Origin: JANQOH01 sp965243325
Lineage (GTDB): Bacteria; Pseudomonadota; Alphaproteobacteria; UBA7887
Reading direction: 5' to 3'
DNA length: 64,000 bases
Assembly (NCBI GenBank): GCA_965243325.1
Contig: CBDEUQ010000003.1
Location: 2,604,001 to 2,668,000, forward strand
Shown here: positions 54,285 through 62,231 of the stretch, piece by piece
How positions within the stretch are numbered: the first letter of the stretch is position 1
How the letters are laid out: each line of letters starts with the position of its first letter
Notes under the pieces: generated by a model
What the model saw: only the letters and a program-made list of their open reading frames with translations
Told to the model about the DNA's origin: nothing
The model's database searches: none
Translations under genes and position numbers: made by a program

Positions 54285-54815
54285 ATGACCATGATCGATA
54301 CCGCCGACTGGCAACAGGACATCCACGATGTATTCGGCGTCCACGGGGTGACCATGGTTGCGCACGTGCCGGATGCCGGCCACACGCGGCTCATTGAGAA
54401 ATGTCAGGCGTCGAACGATATCGATGTTGTGACCTTGACCACGGAAGAAGAAGGCGTCGGGTTGCTGTGCGGAGCATGGGCCGGTGGACGCAAGGGCGTT
54501 CTTCTCATGCAATCGAGCGGCGTCGGCAATTGCGTCAATGCCCTGGCGCTCGCCAACATTTGCCGCATCCCCTTTCTGACAATCGTCTCCATGCGGGGGG
54601 AATGGGGCGAGTTCATTCCATGGCAGGTGCCGATGGGGTTGGCCACACCGAAAGTGCTCGAAGCGATGGACGTGCGCGCATTCCGAGCGGATGCCAGACA
54701 CGAAGTCGGAAGCACCGTAGAGGCGGCGGCAAGTTTCGCATTCAATACGCGCCGTTCGGCGGCCGTCCTGTTGTCGCAGAAAATGATCGGCGCCAAGCGT
54801 TTCAAGGAGGAATGA
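54285..54815 (+). CDS. ThDP-dependent decarboxylase alpha-like subunit (sulfopyruvate/phosphonopyruvate decarboxylase type)
   Basis: A 176-residue pyrimidine-binding half of a thiamine-diphosphate decarboxylase, like ComD or the N-terminal part of phosphonopyruvate decarboxylase. The activating Glu is in TTEEEGVGLLCGAWAGG, and LLMQSSGVGNCVNALALA and FLTIVSMRGEWGEFIPWQ are conserved. The other half is encoded by the next gene, 4 nt downstream. The ATG at 54285 is preferred over an in-frame TTG at 54279. The 2-oxo acid substrate is unknown. A role in sulfonate metabolism is not supported by neighbours. Confidence 0.75.
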   Translation: MTMIDTADWQQDIHDVFGVHGVTMVAHVPDAGHTRLIEKCQASNDIDVVTLTTEEEGVGLLCGAWAGGRKGVLLMQSSGVGNCVNALALANICRIPFLTIVSMRGEWGEFIPWQVPMGLATPKVLEAMDVRAFRADARHEVGSTVEAAASFAFNTRRSAAVLLSQKMIGAKRFKEE

Positions 54816-54819
54816 GCCG

Positions 54820-55389
54820 ATGGTGCGTCGCCGCCCGTTGGTGAAGGCGCTACTCGAGGGGCGTCCTGAACATTTGCTGGCCGTATCCAGTCTGGGCTCC
54901 GCCACTTGGGACCTCGGTGCCGCGGGGCACGATGACCGGAACTTCTGCTTCATCGGTGCGATGGGGCAGGCGGCGCCTTTCGCGCTCGGCTTGGCTATGG
55001 CGCAGTCCGACAAGCGCGTTGTGCTCTTCGGCGGCGATGGCGACATGTTGATGAGCCTCGGCGTACTCGCGACCATTGCGAATCAGGCCCCGGCCAATCT
55101 CGCGATCATATTGCTCGATAATGAATCTTACGTGGAGACCGGTGCCCAGCCGACGGCGACGGCAGGTCCGACTGACCTCGAGGCAGTAGCACGCGGCTGC
55201 GGGATATCGGCGTCGCGAACGGTGACGAACGAGGCTGCGATTCCCGAATTGCGCGACGCGATGCTGAACGTACCCGGCCCGGTGTTTGCCAACGTCAAGG
55301 TTATTGCCGAACAACTGTCCCTGGTGTTCCCGCACAGTTTCGACGGCGTGACGGCGATCAACTTGTTCCGCGGCGCGGCGACGGCGTAG
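54820..55389 (+). CDS. ThDP-dependent decarboxylase beta-like subunit
   Basis: A 189-residue diphosphate-binding half, ComE-like. The Mg/ThDP motif starts GGDGDMLMSLGVLATIANQA and ends with LLDNESYVETG. Together with the preceding gene it makes one active enzyme. The start ATG at 54820 is 4 nt after the alpha stop. The two-gene layout parallels sulfopyruvate decarboxylase, but many related pairs of unknown specificity exist. Confidence 0.75.
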   Translation: MVRRRPLVKALLEGRPEHLLAVSSLGSATWDLGAAGHDDRNFCFIGAMGQAAPFALGLAMAQSDKRVVLFGGDGDMLMSLGVLATIANQAPANLAIILLDNESYVETGAQPTATAGPTDLEAVARGCGISASRTVTNEAAIPELRDAMLNVPGPVFANVKVIAEQLSLVFPHSFDGVTAINLFRGAATA

Positions 55390-55520
55390 CGGCCCCGGCC
55401 AGAACAGCAATTTTCGCGGTTTCGTGGGGCAATCGCGCGTATAGTGCGGCCGTGCTCGCTTGCTCCGTGGCGTTGCGGCGCCCGTCGAACAAGACCCGCT
55501 CACACGTCAGGGAGGCCCCG

Positions 55521-57161
55521 ATGCAAACCGCCGATGCTCTTGTTCAGATCCTCCGCGCCGAAGGCGTCGAGCAAAGTTTTTGCTATCCGTTTAGCCCCAT
55601 CATGGACGCGATGGCCCGCGCCGGCGTGAAACCGATCGTTACCCGTCAAGAACGCGTAGCCGGCAACATGGCCGACGGCGTGTCGCGATCCACCAACGGC
55701 GACAAGATGGGCGTCGTCACCGTACAGGCATTGGCCGGGTCGGAAAACGCGTTTGCCGGAATCGCGCACGCGCATACCGATTCGACGCCGGTCCTGTTCC
55801 TGCCTGGGCATCCCGGGACGCGTTTCGTCGGTACGGATCCGACATTCGACAGTATGCGCAACTATCGCAGCGTAACCAAATGGTCACAGACCCTGCTCGT
55901 CGCTGACCAGTTGCAAGCGCAAATGCGACGGGCTTTCACCGCCTTGCGCACCGGGCGTCCGCGGCCTGCCATGCTTGAGTTGCCGGCCGACGTGTGCCGC
56001 AGCGAATACAACGGCGAAATCGACTGGACGCCAGTGCCGCCCATGCGCTCCGCACCCGACCAGGGCGCAGTCGAAGAGGCGGCCGACCGCCTCCTGGCGG
56101 CGGAGACTCCGTTGATCTGGGCCGGTTCAGGAGTGCTGTATGCGAAAGCGAGCGATGAGCTGACCGAGGTCGCCGAGTTGCTTGGAGCGCCCGTAATGAC
56201 CACGTTGCAGGGAAAGAGCGCCATCCCTGAGTCGCACCCGTTGGCGGCGGGTGTCGGCGCGCTCGTTGCTACCGCCATGGTTACCCATTACCTCGGCAAG
56301 TCGGACACCTTGCTTGCGGTGGGCTCCAGTCTGAGCGTCGCGCCGTTTACGCGCGTCATCCCCGAAGGAAAGACGATCATCCACGTCACCGTGGATCCGG
56401 TCGATATCAACAAGGATTATCCTGCCGCTGTCGGCGTCATCAGTGACGCCAAGCTTTTCCTGGCTGCTCTTGCCGGGGAGTTGCGGCGCCGTCTGGGGTC
56501 GCGTGGACGGGCCGACGTGCGCGCCGCGACTGAAGAGGAGGTCGCCCGTATCAAGTCTGACTGGCTAGCTGAATTCGAGCCTTTGTTCACGGACGACTCG
56601 GCGCCAATAAACGGTTACCGCATGTTCCGCGAGCTCTGGGATGCGGTCGATCCGGACACCACAATGATCACTCACGAGGCCGGCGCGTCGCGCGACATCC
56701 AATGTGTATTTTACCAGTCGTCCGTCCCGCGTAGCTATTTGGGTTGGGGGCAGTCGTCACAACTCGGGTTCTCGCTTGGCCTCGCGATGGGCGCGAAACT
56801 CGCCAATCCCGATAAACTGGTGGTCAACGTCATGGGCGACGGTGCGGTCGGCATGACGGCGATGGACCTCGAAACGGCCGCACGCAACAACATCGGCACG
56901 CTGACGGTCATCAAGCACGATTCGGTGTTTTCAGGCTACGACCGCAACATCCCTGACTCGATCGCGCGTTACAATGCTGCGGAGCAGACGGGCGACTACG
57001 CGGGATTGGCGACCGCGCTCGGATGCCACGCCGAACGAGTGGAAGAACCATCGGCGCTACCTGCAGCCTTCGCCCGTGCGATCACCGCCACACGCGAAGG
57101 GCAGCCTGCTGTCGTGGACGTCATCACCGCCGAGACCCGCAAACTATCGCACCACAAGTAA
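55521..57161 (+). CDS. Thiamine-diphosphate-requiring enzyme, acetolactate-synthase-like
   Basis: A 546-residue three-domain ThDP enzyme. The pyrimidine domain (1-170) has the Glu in VTRQERVAGNMADG. The central domain (190-325) is IlvB-like without a clear FAD site. The PP domain has GDGAVGMTAMDLETAARNN near 455. The start at 55521 follows GGGAGGCCCCG. It lies 131 nt after the ComE-like gene and 28 nt before the dienelactone hydrolase, so the four genes may form one catabolic unit for a 2-oxo acid or C-C lyase reaction. It is unlikely to be true acetolactate synthase, as no ilvN follows. Confidence 0.75.
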   Translation: MQTADALVQILRAEGVEQSFCYPFSPIMDAMARAGVKPIVTRQERVAGNMADGVSRSTNGDKMGVVTVQALAGSENAFAGIAHAHTDSTPVLFLPGHPGTRFVGTDPTFDSMRNYRSVTKWSQTLLVADQLQAQMRRAFTALRTGRPRPAMLELPADVCRSEYNGEIDWTPVPPMRSAPDQGAVEEAADRLLAAETPLIWAGSGVLYAKASDELTEVAELLGAPVMTTLQGKSAIPESHPLAAGVGALVATAMVTHYLGKSDTLLAVGSSLSVAPFTRVIPEGKTIIHVTVDPVDINKDYPAAVGVISDAKLFLAALAGELRRRLGSRGRADVRAATEEEVARIKSDWLAEFEPLFTDDSAPINGYRMFRELWDAVDPDTTMITHEAGASRDIQCVFYQSSVPRSYLGWGQSSQLGFSLGLAMGAKLANPDKLVVNVMGDGAVGMTAMDLETAARNNIGTLTVIKHDSVFSGYDRNIPDSIARYNAAEQTGDYAGLATALGCHAERVEEPSALPAAFARAITATREGQPAVVDVITAETRKLSHHK

Positions 57162-57189
57162 CCTCCCTGCCTCCGAGGAGAGGGATCCC

Positions 57190-58011
57190 GTGATCGAGAG
57201 CACGGTCGACATCGCCACGGCCGATGGCGCGATGGAAACCTTTATCTGCCAGCCTGAGCGCGGCGCGCCACATCCGCCGGTGCTGTTTCTGATGGACGCG
57301 CCCGGGGTGCGCGAAGAGCTCGCGGACATGGTCCGACGGCTCGCCAGCGTCGGTTACGCCGTTCTGCTGCCGAACCTCTATTACCGCGCCGGGCGCGATA
57401 CCAAGTACGGCCGCGACGTGCTCGAGGAAGGCAGCGAAGAGCACCGGCGCATGAGAGCGGTGCGGACGAAGATGACGATTCCGCCGGTCATGCGCGACGT
57501 TGCGGCGATGATCGCGTTCTGCGACAGCGACTCGGCCATCGCCGGCGGCCCGGTGGGCTGCCACGGCTATTGCCTGAGCGGGCCGTATGCGCTGGCCGCG
57601 GCCGCGCGGTACCCCGAACGCATCGCTGCGGCGGCCTCGTTCTACGGCACCTGGCTGGTCAGCGACGCTGAGGAAAGCCCGCACCTGACGCTCGCGCGGA
57701 GCCGGGGCGAACTCTACATCGCCTGCGCCGAACACGACGATCTCGCGCCCCTGCCGATGGTAGACGAACTCCGAGACCGGTTCGAGAAATCGGGCGCGGC
57801 CGGCGAGATGGAGATGTACGCGGGAGTCCATCACGGCTTCGCGTTCCCCGAACGCTGGTGCTACGACCGGAAGCATGCTGCATACTGCACCTCCATTATT
57901 CCGTCGAACACCGGGGCAGATTTCGGCTTTCGTCACGGGCCGCATCGACTTGCCTGCCTGGTCGGCGGGAGATCGGGAACCTCGAACAGGTATTCCGGTC
58001 TGTCGTTGTAG
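57190..58011 (+). pseudogene. Dienelactone hydrolase gene interrupted near its 3' end
   Basis: Alpha/beta hydrolase of the dienelactone hydrolase family. The first 227 codons (57190-57870, GTG start) are normal: LFLMDAPGVREELADMV, the nucleophile Cys in GCHGYCLSGPYAL, the Asp in CAEHDDLAPL and the His in GVHHGFAFPE. After YDR at 57870 the sequence changes to 46 residues read from the inserted element and stops at 58011 inside the recombinase gene's 3' end. The missing end, RPAAERHWERLFALYRRTLG, is at 61253-61315. The catalytic triad is intact, so the 273-residue fusion might keep some function. Restored length would be 246. Confidence 0.85.
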
Positions 58012-59954
58012 GCATAACCGCGCAGACGCCCGGCCCTGCGCCATTTTTTGATGGTGCGGATCGAGACGGTGAGCCGGTCGGCGGCCTCATGGATCGTCAA
58101 CAGCCCACGATCGCGAAGCCGCTCGTAGCGTGACCTGAGAGACCGATTGTGGCGGGTTGCTGTCACCAGCTTCGGGGTAAAGGCATGGCCATGCCCGGTT
58201 CGGGATCCGCGCGTATTGAGGATCGACGCAATCTCGCCATCCGTGTGGTCATCCAACAGCCTGTCGATCTCGGCAACGATCTCATCGCTGGTCCTGCGGA
58301 TTTCATACACGCGTGGATCCGGCGTCCAGATGAGCTCTCTGGTCGCGCCGCCGCGCAGGCGCACTCCCAGGCTCCGCGTGGCCTTGGTCAGCGTCACGTC
58401 CTCGATCAGCAGCCGCGCCATCCGCTTGCGCTCGCGGTGCGGCGTCGCCGGATCGTTCCACAGGCGGGGGAAGTCTCTGGCCAGCTCAAGCACTCGCTTT
58501 CGTTGCTCATCGTCCAACCCCCGGTCAGGCTCGGCGCGGCTGCGATCGAGCTCGTGCTGCGCCTCGTCCAGGGCCCGGAGTTTCGCGTTCCATTCCGCCT
58601 CCAGCACGTCGGCGACCATCCGGTTGTCGGGATGGGTCTGCATGAACCGTTGCCTCGCCAAGTCCGCTTCCTCGCGGGCGCGCTGCACCTGTTGGGAACG
58701 CCATAAATCGGCCTCCTCGGCGCGGGCCGTGAGCTCGTTCTGCACTTGGAGCGCGACGTCCAGCGTGAGCGGTGTCACCAGTTCCACCAGCAGCTCGCCG
58801 ACCGCGCGATCGATGGCGCCGCCCGATACGCCCTGACACACGCTGCCGCTCGCTGTCTCGATCCCTTCTCTCTGGCACACATAATCGGGATATTGCCGTC
58901 CTTTACGGGTGCGGTAGCGGACCGTCATGCTCCGGCCGCAGACGCCGCAGATGGCCAGGCCCTGCAGCAGTGCCGGTCCCTCGCGCGGGGGGCTGCGGCG
59001 CTTCGCTTCGTAGGATTGCGCATTGTTCCGGAGTTGCAGTTCGTTCTCCTCGAACCGCTCCCAGGTGATGTAGCCCGGGTGCGCGTCGCGCAACAGCACC
59101 GTCCATTCCTCGCGCGCCAGGCGCCTGTGCTCGACACCGCCGCCGGGCCGCCGGCGGCGCCGGGTGCGGCCGTACGCGAAGGCACCGGCGTATCGCGGGT
59201 TGTGCAGCGTGTTGATCACCTGCGAGAACTTCAGCCGCTTCCAATGCAGCTCGCCCTTTTGCGGTCCGCTGAGAGGACGGTGGGGGAACAGCAGCTTCTC
59301 TCTGTTGAAGTGCTTCACCGTGGCCTGCGCGGAGCCGGTCCGGGTGAAGGTGTCGAACAGCAGGCGCAGGCCGTGCTGCACTTGTTCGTCGGGGTCGAGC
59401 ACCACCTGGTCGAGCGGGTCGTAGACCAGCCCCACCGGCAGAGGAAGCTTCAACTCCCCGCGCTTGGCCGCGTTGAGCGTCCCGCCGCGCAGCCGGGCGC
59501 GCATCATGTGCAGCTCTGCCTCGCTCATCGTGCCTTTAAGCCCCAGCAGGAGCCGGTCATTGAAGTCGACGGGATCGTAGACGCCGTCCTCGTCGAGGAT
59601 CAGTGTCTCGCTCAGCGCGCAGAGCTCGATCAGCCGATGCCAGTCGGTGGAGTTGCGCGCGAGACGGCTGACCTCGAGCCCGAGCACGATGCCGGCCCGG
59701 CCCATGCCGACCTCGGCGACCAGGTGCTGGAACCCCTCGCGGTCGCTGTCGGCGCCAGAGAGGCCGAGATCGCGGTCGATCACGACGATGTTCTCGGTCG
59801 GCCAGCCCAGCGCCACGGCGCGCTCCCGCAGCGCGTACTGGCGGCGCGTGCTCTCGCCATGGTCGAACACCTGCTGCAGGCTTGACTGGCGCACGTACAA
59901 GTAGGCATCGCGGCTCAGATGGCCCGTATCCACCTTCTGATGGGCGCTGCTCAT
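57933..59954 (-). CDS. Large serine recombinase
   Basis: A 673-residue site-specific recombinase. The resolvase domain (about 15-165) has the nucleophile in AYLYVRQSSLQQVFDHGEST, with LGLEVSRLARNSTDWHRL and the E-helix after it. The recombinase domain (190-300) has FSQVINTLHNPRYAGAFAYG. A zinc-ribbon with CGVCGRSM and a later Cys near VCQREG is at about 370-420, followed by a long charged coiled-coil. The end has an HTH-like segment (LTIHEAADRLTVSIRTIKKW) near 630. The ATG at 59954 overlaps the small ORF stop. It probably catalyses excision and insertion of this element. Confidence 0.9.
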   Translation of the reverse strand: MSSAHQKVDTGHLSRDAYLYVRQSSLQQVFDHGESTRRQYALRERAVALGWPTENIVVIDRDLGLSGADSDREGFQHLVAEVGMGRAGIVLGLEVSRLARNSTDWHRLIELCALSETLILDEDGVYDPVDFNDRLLLGLKGTMSEAELHMMRARLRGGTLNAAKRGELKLPLPVGLVYDPLDQVVLDPDEQVQHGLRLLFDTFTRTGSAQATVKHFNREKLLFPHRPLSGPQKGELHWKRLKFSQVINTLHNPRYAGAFAYGRTRRRRRPGGGVEHRRLAREEWTVLLRDAHPGYITWERFEENELQLRNNAQSYEAKRRSPPREGPALLQGLAICGVCGRSMTVRYRTRKGRQYPDYVCQREGIETASGSVCQGVSGGAIDRAVGELLVELVTPLTLDVALQVQNELTARAEEADLWRSQQVQRAREEADLARQRFMQTHPDNRMVADVLEAEWNAKLRALDEAQHELDRSRAEPDRGLDDEQRKRVLELARDFPRLWNDPATPHRERKRMARLLIEDVTLTKATRSLGVRLRGGATRELIWTPDPRVYEIRRTSDEIVAEIDRLLDDHTDGEIASILNTRGSRTGHGHAFTPKLVTATRHNRSLRSRYERLRDRGLLTIHEAADRLTVSIRTIKKWRRAGRLRGYAYNDRPEYLFEVPDLPPTRQASRCGP

Positions 59955-60256
59955 GCCGGCTTTCCTTCCATATGGCCGTTGAGCATGGCGATCAGAATGT
60001 CGATCGCCGACGTCTCGACCCCGGTGGGCAACGGCCCGGGCGCGGCCCCCGCGCACGCGGCCGCCGGCGGGGCGGGCAGCGCGGCGAAGGCATGCAGCCA
60101 GGCCGCGACGCCGCGCAACGCCACCACGCCGCTTCCGTGGCGGTCGTGGACGGCGCCGGGCTCGACGGCATGACGGCGCATCCGTTCGTACCCCTGTCCG
60201 TAGGCCGAAGGCTCCGCCGCCGGGAGCGCGGTGCAGGGTGGGTTGTGCATCGTCAT
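59951..60256 (-). CDS. Small element-encoded protein of unknown function
   Basis: A 101-residue frame linked to its neighbours by ATGA overlaps at both ends, which strongly suggests real translation. Its middle reads GSGVVALRGVAAWLHAFAAL, and the rest is Ala/Pro-rich. No family was recognised. It may be an accessory factor for the recombinase. Confidence 0.55.
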   Translation of the reverse strand: MTMHNPPCTALPAAEPSAYGQGYERMRRHAVEPGAVHDRHGSGVVALRGVAAWLHAFAALPAPPAAACAGAAPGPLPTGVETSAIDILIAMLNGHMEGKPA

Positions 60257-60711
60257 CGTTTTTTTCCCCGCGCCAGGGCGCGGTCGATGCTGCTGCGATG
60301 GACCGAGACGCCGAAGCGGTCGCGCACCAGCTCGACCATCTCGGCGGCGGTCAGCTCCGGCCGTTCGCTCTTCGCCGCCCGCAGCGCCTCGACCACCTCG
60401 TCGCTGAGCTTGTGGGGCCGGCGCGGTCCCGGCCGGTCCGGCAGCAGGCCCGGCAGGCCGCCGGCCTCCCATGCGCGCTGCGCCTGATACCAGGTCGGCC
60501 GCGAGACGCCGAAGCTGGCGGCGGCGTGGCTCACTGGCACGCCGTCTTCGCGCACCCGGCGCAGCATCTCGTACTTGACCTGGAGCAGATCGCGCGGGTC
60601 GAAGAACGCATTGGACACGAACAGCTCGTCGCGCACCGCCTCCGCGTTCGGGTTCAGGCAGCCATGCTCCTTGAGGGCGCGGGTCTTGGCGTCGGCGGGG
60701 CGTCTGGCCAT
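60253..60711 (-). CDS. Helix-turn-helix protein of the serine-recombinase element
   Basis: A 152-residue protein with a transposase-like HTH: VSHAAASFGVSRPTWYQAQRAW at about 58-80, a linker GGLPGLLPDRPGPRRPHKLS, and a second helical domain (ELTAAEMVELVRDRFGVSVH) like the N-terminal part of IS481/IS630 DNA-binding regions. There is no catalytic DDE domain. It may bind the element's ends or regulate its operon. Start at 60711, stop overlapping the small ORF by 4 nt. Confidence 0.75.
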   Translation of the reverse strand: MARRPADAKTRALKEHGCLNPNAEAVRDELFVSNAFFDPRDLLQVKYEMLRRVREDGVPVSHAAASFGVSRPTWYQAQRAWEAGGLPGLLPDRPGPRRPHKLSDEVVEALRAAKSERPELTAAEMVELVRDRFGVSVHRSSIDRALARGKKR

Positions 60712-60893
60712 GGCGCGGGCTCCGTCGGAAAAGGAATGTAAGTATATTTATGCACATTCCCAACGCCGTATCAACCCCTTTCTTCCTCTTTATGATCGGA
60801 AACTCCATGCTATACTTCACATAATAGCCAGAAGACGCCGTCTTCCTGGCCGTCAAGATGCCCTGTATTCCCCGTTTATGTGCAAAAACATTC

Positions 60894-61199
60894 TTACACA
60901 TTCGGCAAAATCTCCTTGACAGTCTCCGCCCCGTTATCGTTCTCCCGCACGGTGCGGTCGTCCCCATCCAGGCTGTCCAGCAATGCCGCCAGCGCAAACA
61001 GGTCCGAGAGGCGGAACGCCGACCGGCCCGCCGACACGCGCACAAACGGATCCTCGTCCGCTACGCTGGTCCAAGCCTGTCGGATGCTGCGCAGCGTCCC
61101 GTCGTCACTTGGGTATCGAAGCCACGCCACTCCCATGATCGTCCAGTTCTCAATCAGCTCGAACTCGCGCCCGTGAAGAGGATGAAACGGGTGCGTCAC
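60894..61199 (-). CDS. DUF5372 family protein
   Basis: A 101-residue protein: THPFHPLHGREFELIENW, then LRSIRQAWTSVADEDPFVRV and SAGRSAFRLSDLFALAALLD. These match DUF5372, small proteins that, to my knowledge, often accompany recombinase genes. The GTG at 61199 gives the family start. The longer open frame crosses the element boundary at 61255 and so cannot be native. It is the first gene of the element's leftward operon. The function is unknown. Confidence 0.65.
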   Translation of the reverse strand: MTHPFHPLHGREFELIENWTIMGVAWLRYPSDDGTLRSIRQAWTSVADEDPFVRVSAGRSAFRLSDLFALAALLDSLDGDDRTVRENDNGAETVKEILPNV

Positions 61200-61252
61200 C
61201 CGAAACCGCCGACCCTCAACGCATCTTGAGCGTGCAGTTGACCGTGTAATCC

Positions 61253-61315
61253 CGGCCCGCGGCCGAACGCCACTGGGAGCGCCTCTTCGCCCTCTACCGC
61301 CGCACGCTGGGCTGA
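61253..61315 (+). pseudogene. 3' remnant of the dienelactone hydrolase gene
   Basis: Codons from CGG at 61253 read RPAAERHWERLFALYRRTLG and stop at 61313-61315. This is the normal end of dienelactone hydrolases (YDRxAAERHWER...) and joins in frame to codon 227 at 57868-57870. It has no start and is not expressed by itself. Confidence 0.85.
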
Positions 61316-61649
61316 ACCATCCTGTAGCAGCATGCGTAATTCGTTCGTGTGCTGCGTCGAAGCGTTGTCGAACCGGTTCCATCGTCCATGAGACGCGCGG
61401 GCGCACACGACACCTCACCGCAGCCCCCTGACAATTGTGTCCATTGCCCGATAGTGGACACTATCGACCTCAGGAACCTTATCAAGGACTGCGGATCGGA
61501 ACCGAGCCTCCGCAAGGGCCGTCCCACCGGACGCTTTCCATGCCAACTCCGTTACGATGCTTTCAGAAAATGGGCATCAAGGATCTGAGCGAACCACGGT
61601 TGGCCGCCGCTCTGGCGCACGATCAGGTTGGTCGGCAGAGGCGATCTCG
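61316..61649. other. Gene-free gap after the split hydrolase
   Basis: No supported gene in 334 bp. It contains nested inverted repeats (61437-61466). On the minus strand at about 61560-61650 a short frame ends LPTNLIVRQS..., faintly like the end of LacI-type regulators, but it is too short to call. Confidence 0.4.
61437..61466. repeat. Nested inverted repeats, operator- or IS-end-like
   Basis: GTGTCCA (61437-61443) pairs with TGGACAC (61455-61461). Overlapping it, CGATAGTG (61449-61456) pairs with CACTATCG (61459-61466) around GA. The two palindromes share bases and cannot form at once. ACAATTGT (61431-61438) just before is also palindromic. It could bind a dimeric regulator or be a decayed IS terminus. 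Confidence 0.45.
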
Positions 61650-62231
61650 TCAGGGCGGAGGCCAGTCGGTGCGGTAGAGATCGGCGAATGGTGCGTCCGG
61701 TGGATCGGTCGTCGCACGATATTCGGCAAGATAGTCGCATCCGTGCGAGGCGAACGCGGCTTCGACTATTTCGTGATAGCGGCGAGCCACGACGGCATTG
61801 TTGGCAGCGCGCCCCGCGCGGAAGCGGGCCCGCGCCGCTGCCGAGCCTCGATAGACCCACACGGTGCCGCGCAGGGGCCTGTCGATACGGTTCGTGGCGT
61901 CGACCCGATCGTAATTGAATTCTCGGCGGTCGAGCCGGTCGAGTTCGGCAGGCGCAACGCGAACGGCGAGACCGTTCACCGTCTCACCGGGTGCCTGACG
62001 GATGTTGACCGTAGCGACGAAAACGTTGGCGCGCCGTCCAGTTCTAGAATCGACGTAGTAGGGCCGGCCCTCGCGGATCACGGAGTTGTTCCGCGCCACG
62101 TTCCAGCTACGTCGATGGTCGATCAGGCGACATAACACGGCTTCATTCGCCTTGAACGGACCGCGTCCAAGCCAGGAGGCCAGTGCGCCGGCATCGACCA
62201 GCGAGCCGAAACCGAATACCCATTCGATCAC
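61650..62231 (-). CDS. Gamma-glutamylcyclotransferase-like protein
   Basis: A 193-residue AIG2/GGCT-fold protein. The substrate loop VFGFGSLVD is at residues 5-13, and the likely catalytic Glu is in LDRLDRREFNYDRVD near 103. Strands typical of the barrel follow (PLRGTVWVYRG). Such enzymes release 5-oxoproline from gamma-glutamyl compounds. The GTG at 62231 overlaps the amidase stop, so the two are co-translated. The specificity is unproven. Confidence 0.7.
   Translation of the reverse strand: MIEWVFGFGSLVDAGALASWLGRGPFKANEAVLCRLIDHRRSWNVARNNSVIREGRPYYVDSRTGRRANVFVATVNIRQAPGETVNGLAVRVAPAELDRLDRREFNYDRVDATNRIDRPLRGTVWVYRGSAAARARFRAGRAANNAVVARRYHEIVEAAFASHGCDYLAEYRATTDPPDAPFADLYRTDWPPP

Larger units (their letters stand above)
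57871..61255 (-). mobile_element. Serine-recombinase element inserted in a dienelactone hydrolase gene
   Basis: About 3,385 bp. The host gene reads correctly up to 57870 and resumes correctly at 61256. CCGG at 57867-57870 and at 61252-61255 is the only sequence common to both junctions, so the crossover lies within it. Four genes run leftwards, the last three overlapping by 4 nt: DUF5372, HTH protein, small ORF, serine recombinase. There are no terminal inverted repeats, fitting a large serine recombinase rather than a DDE transposase. An AT-rich segment at 60715-60900 separates the first two genes. Confidence 0.85.

Noticed and set aside
54285..55389. Naming the ThDP pair comDE (coenzyme M pathway)
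   Set aside because: No other coenzyme M or sulfonate genes are present. Only the enzyme superfamily is supported.
55390..55520. TPP riboswitch before the ThDP enzyme gene
   Set aside because: None of the conserved THI-box core (CTGAGA...) was found, and ThDP-using enzymes are rarely so controlled.
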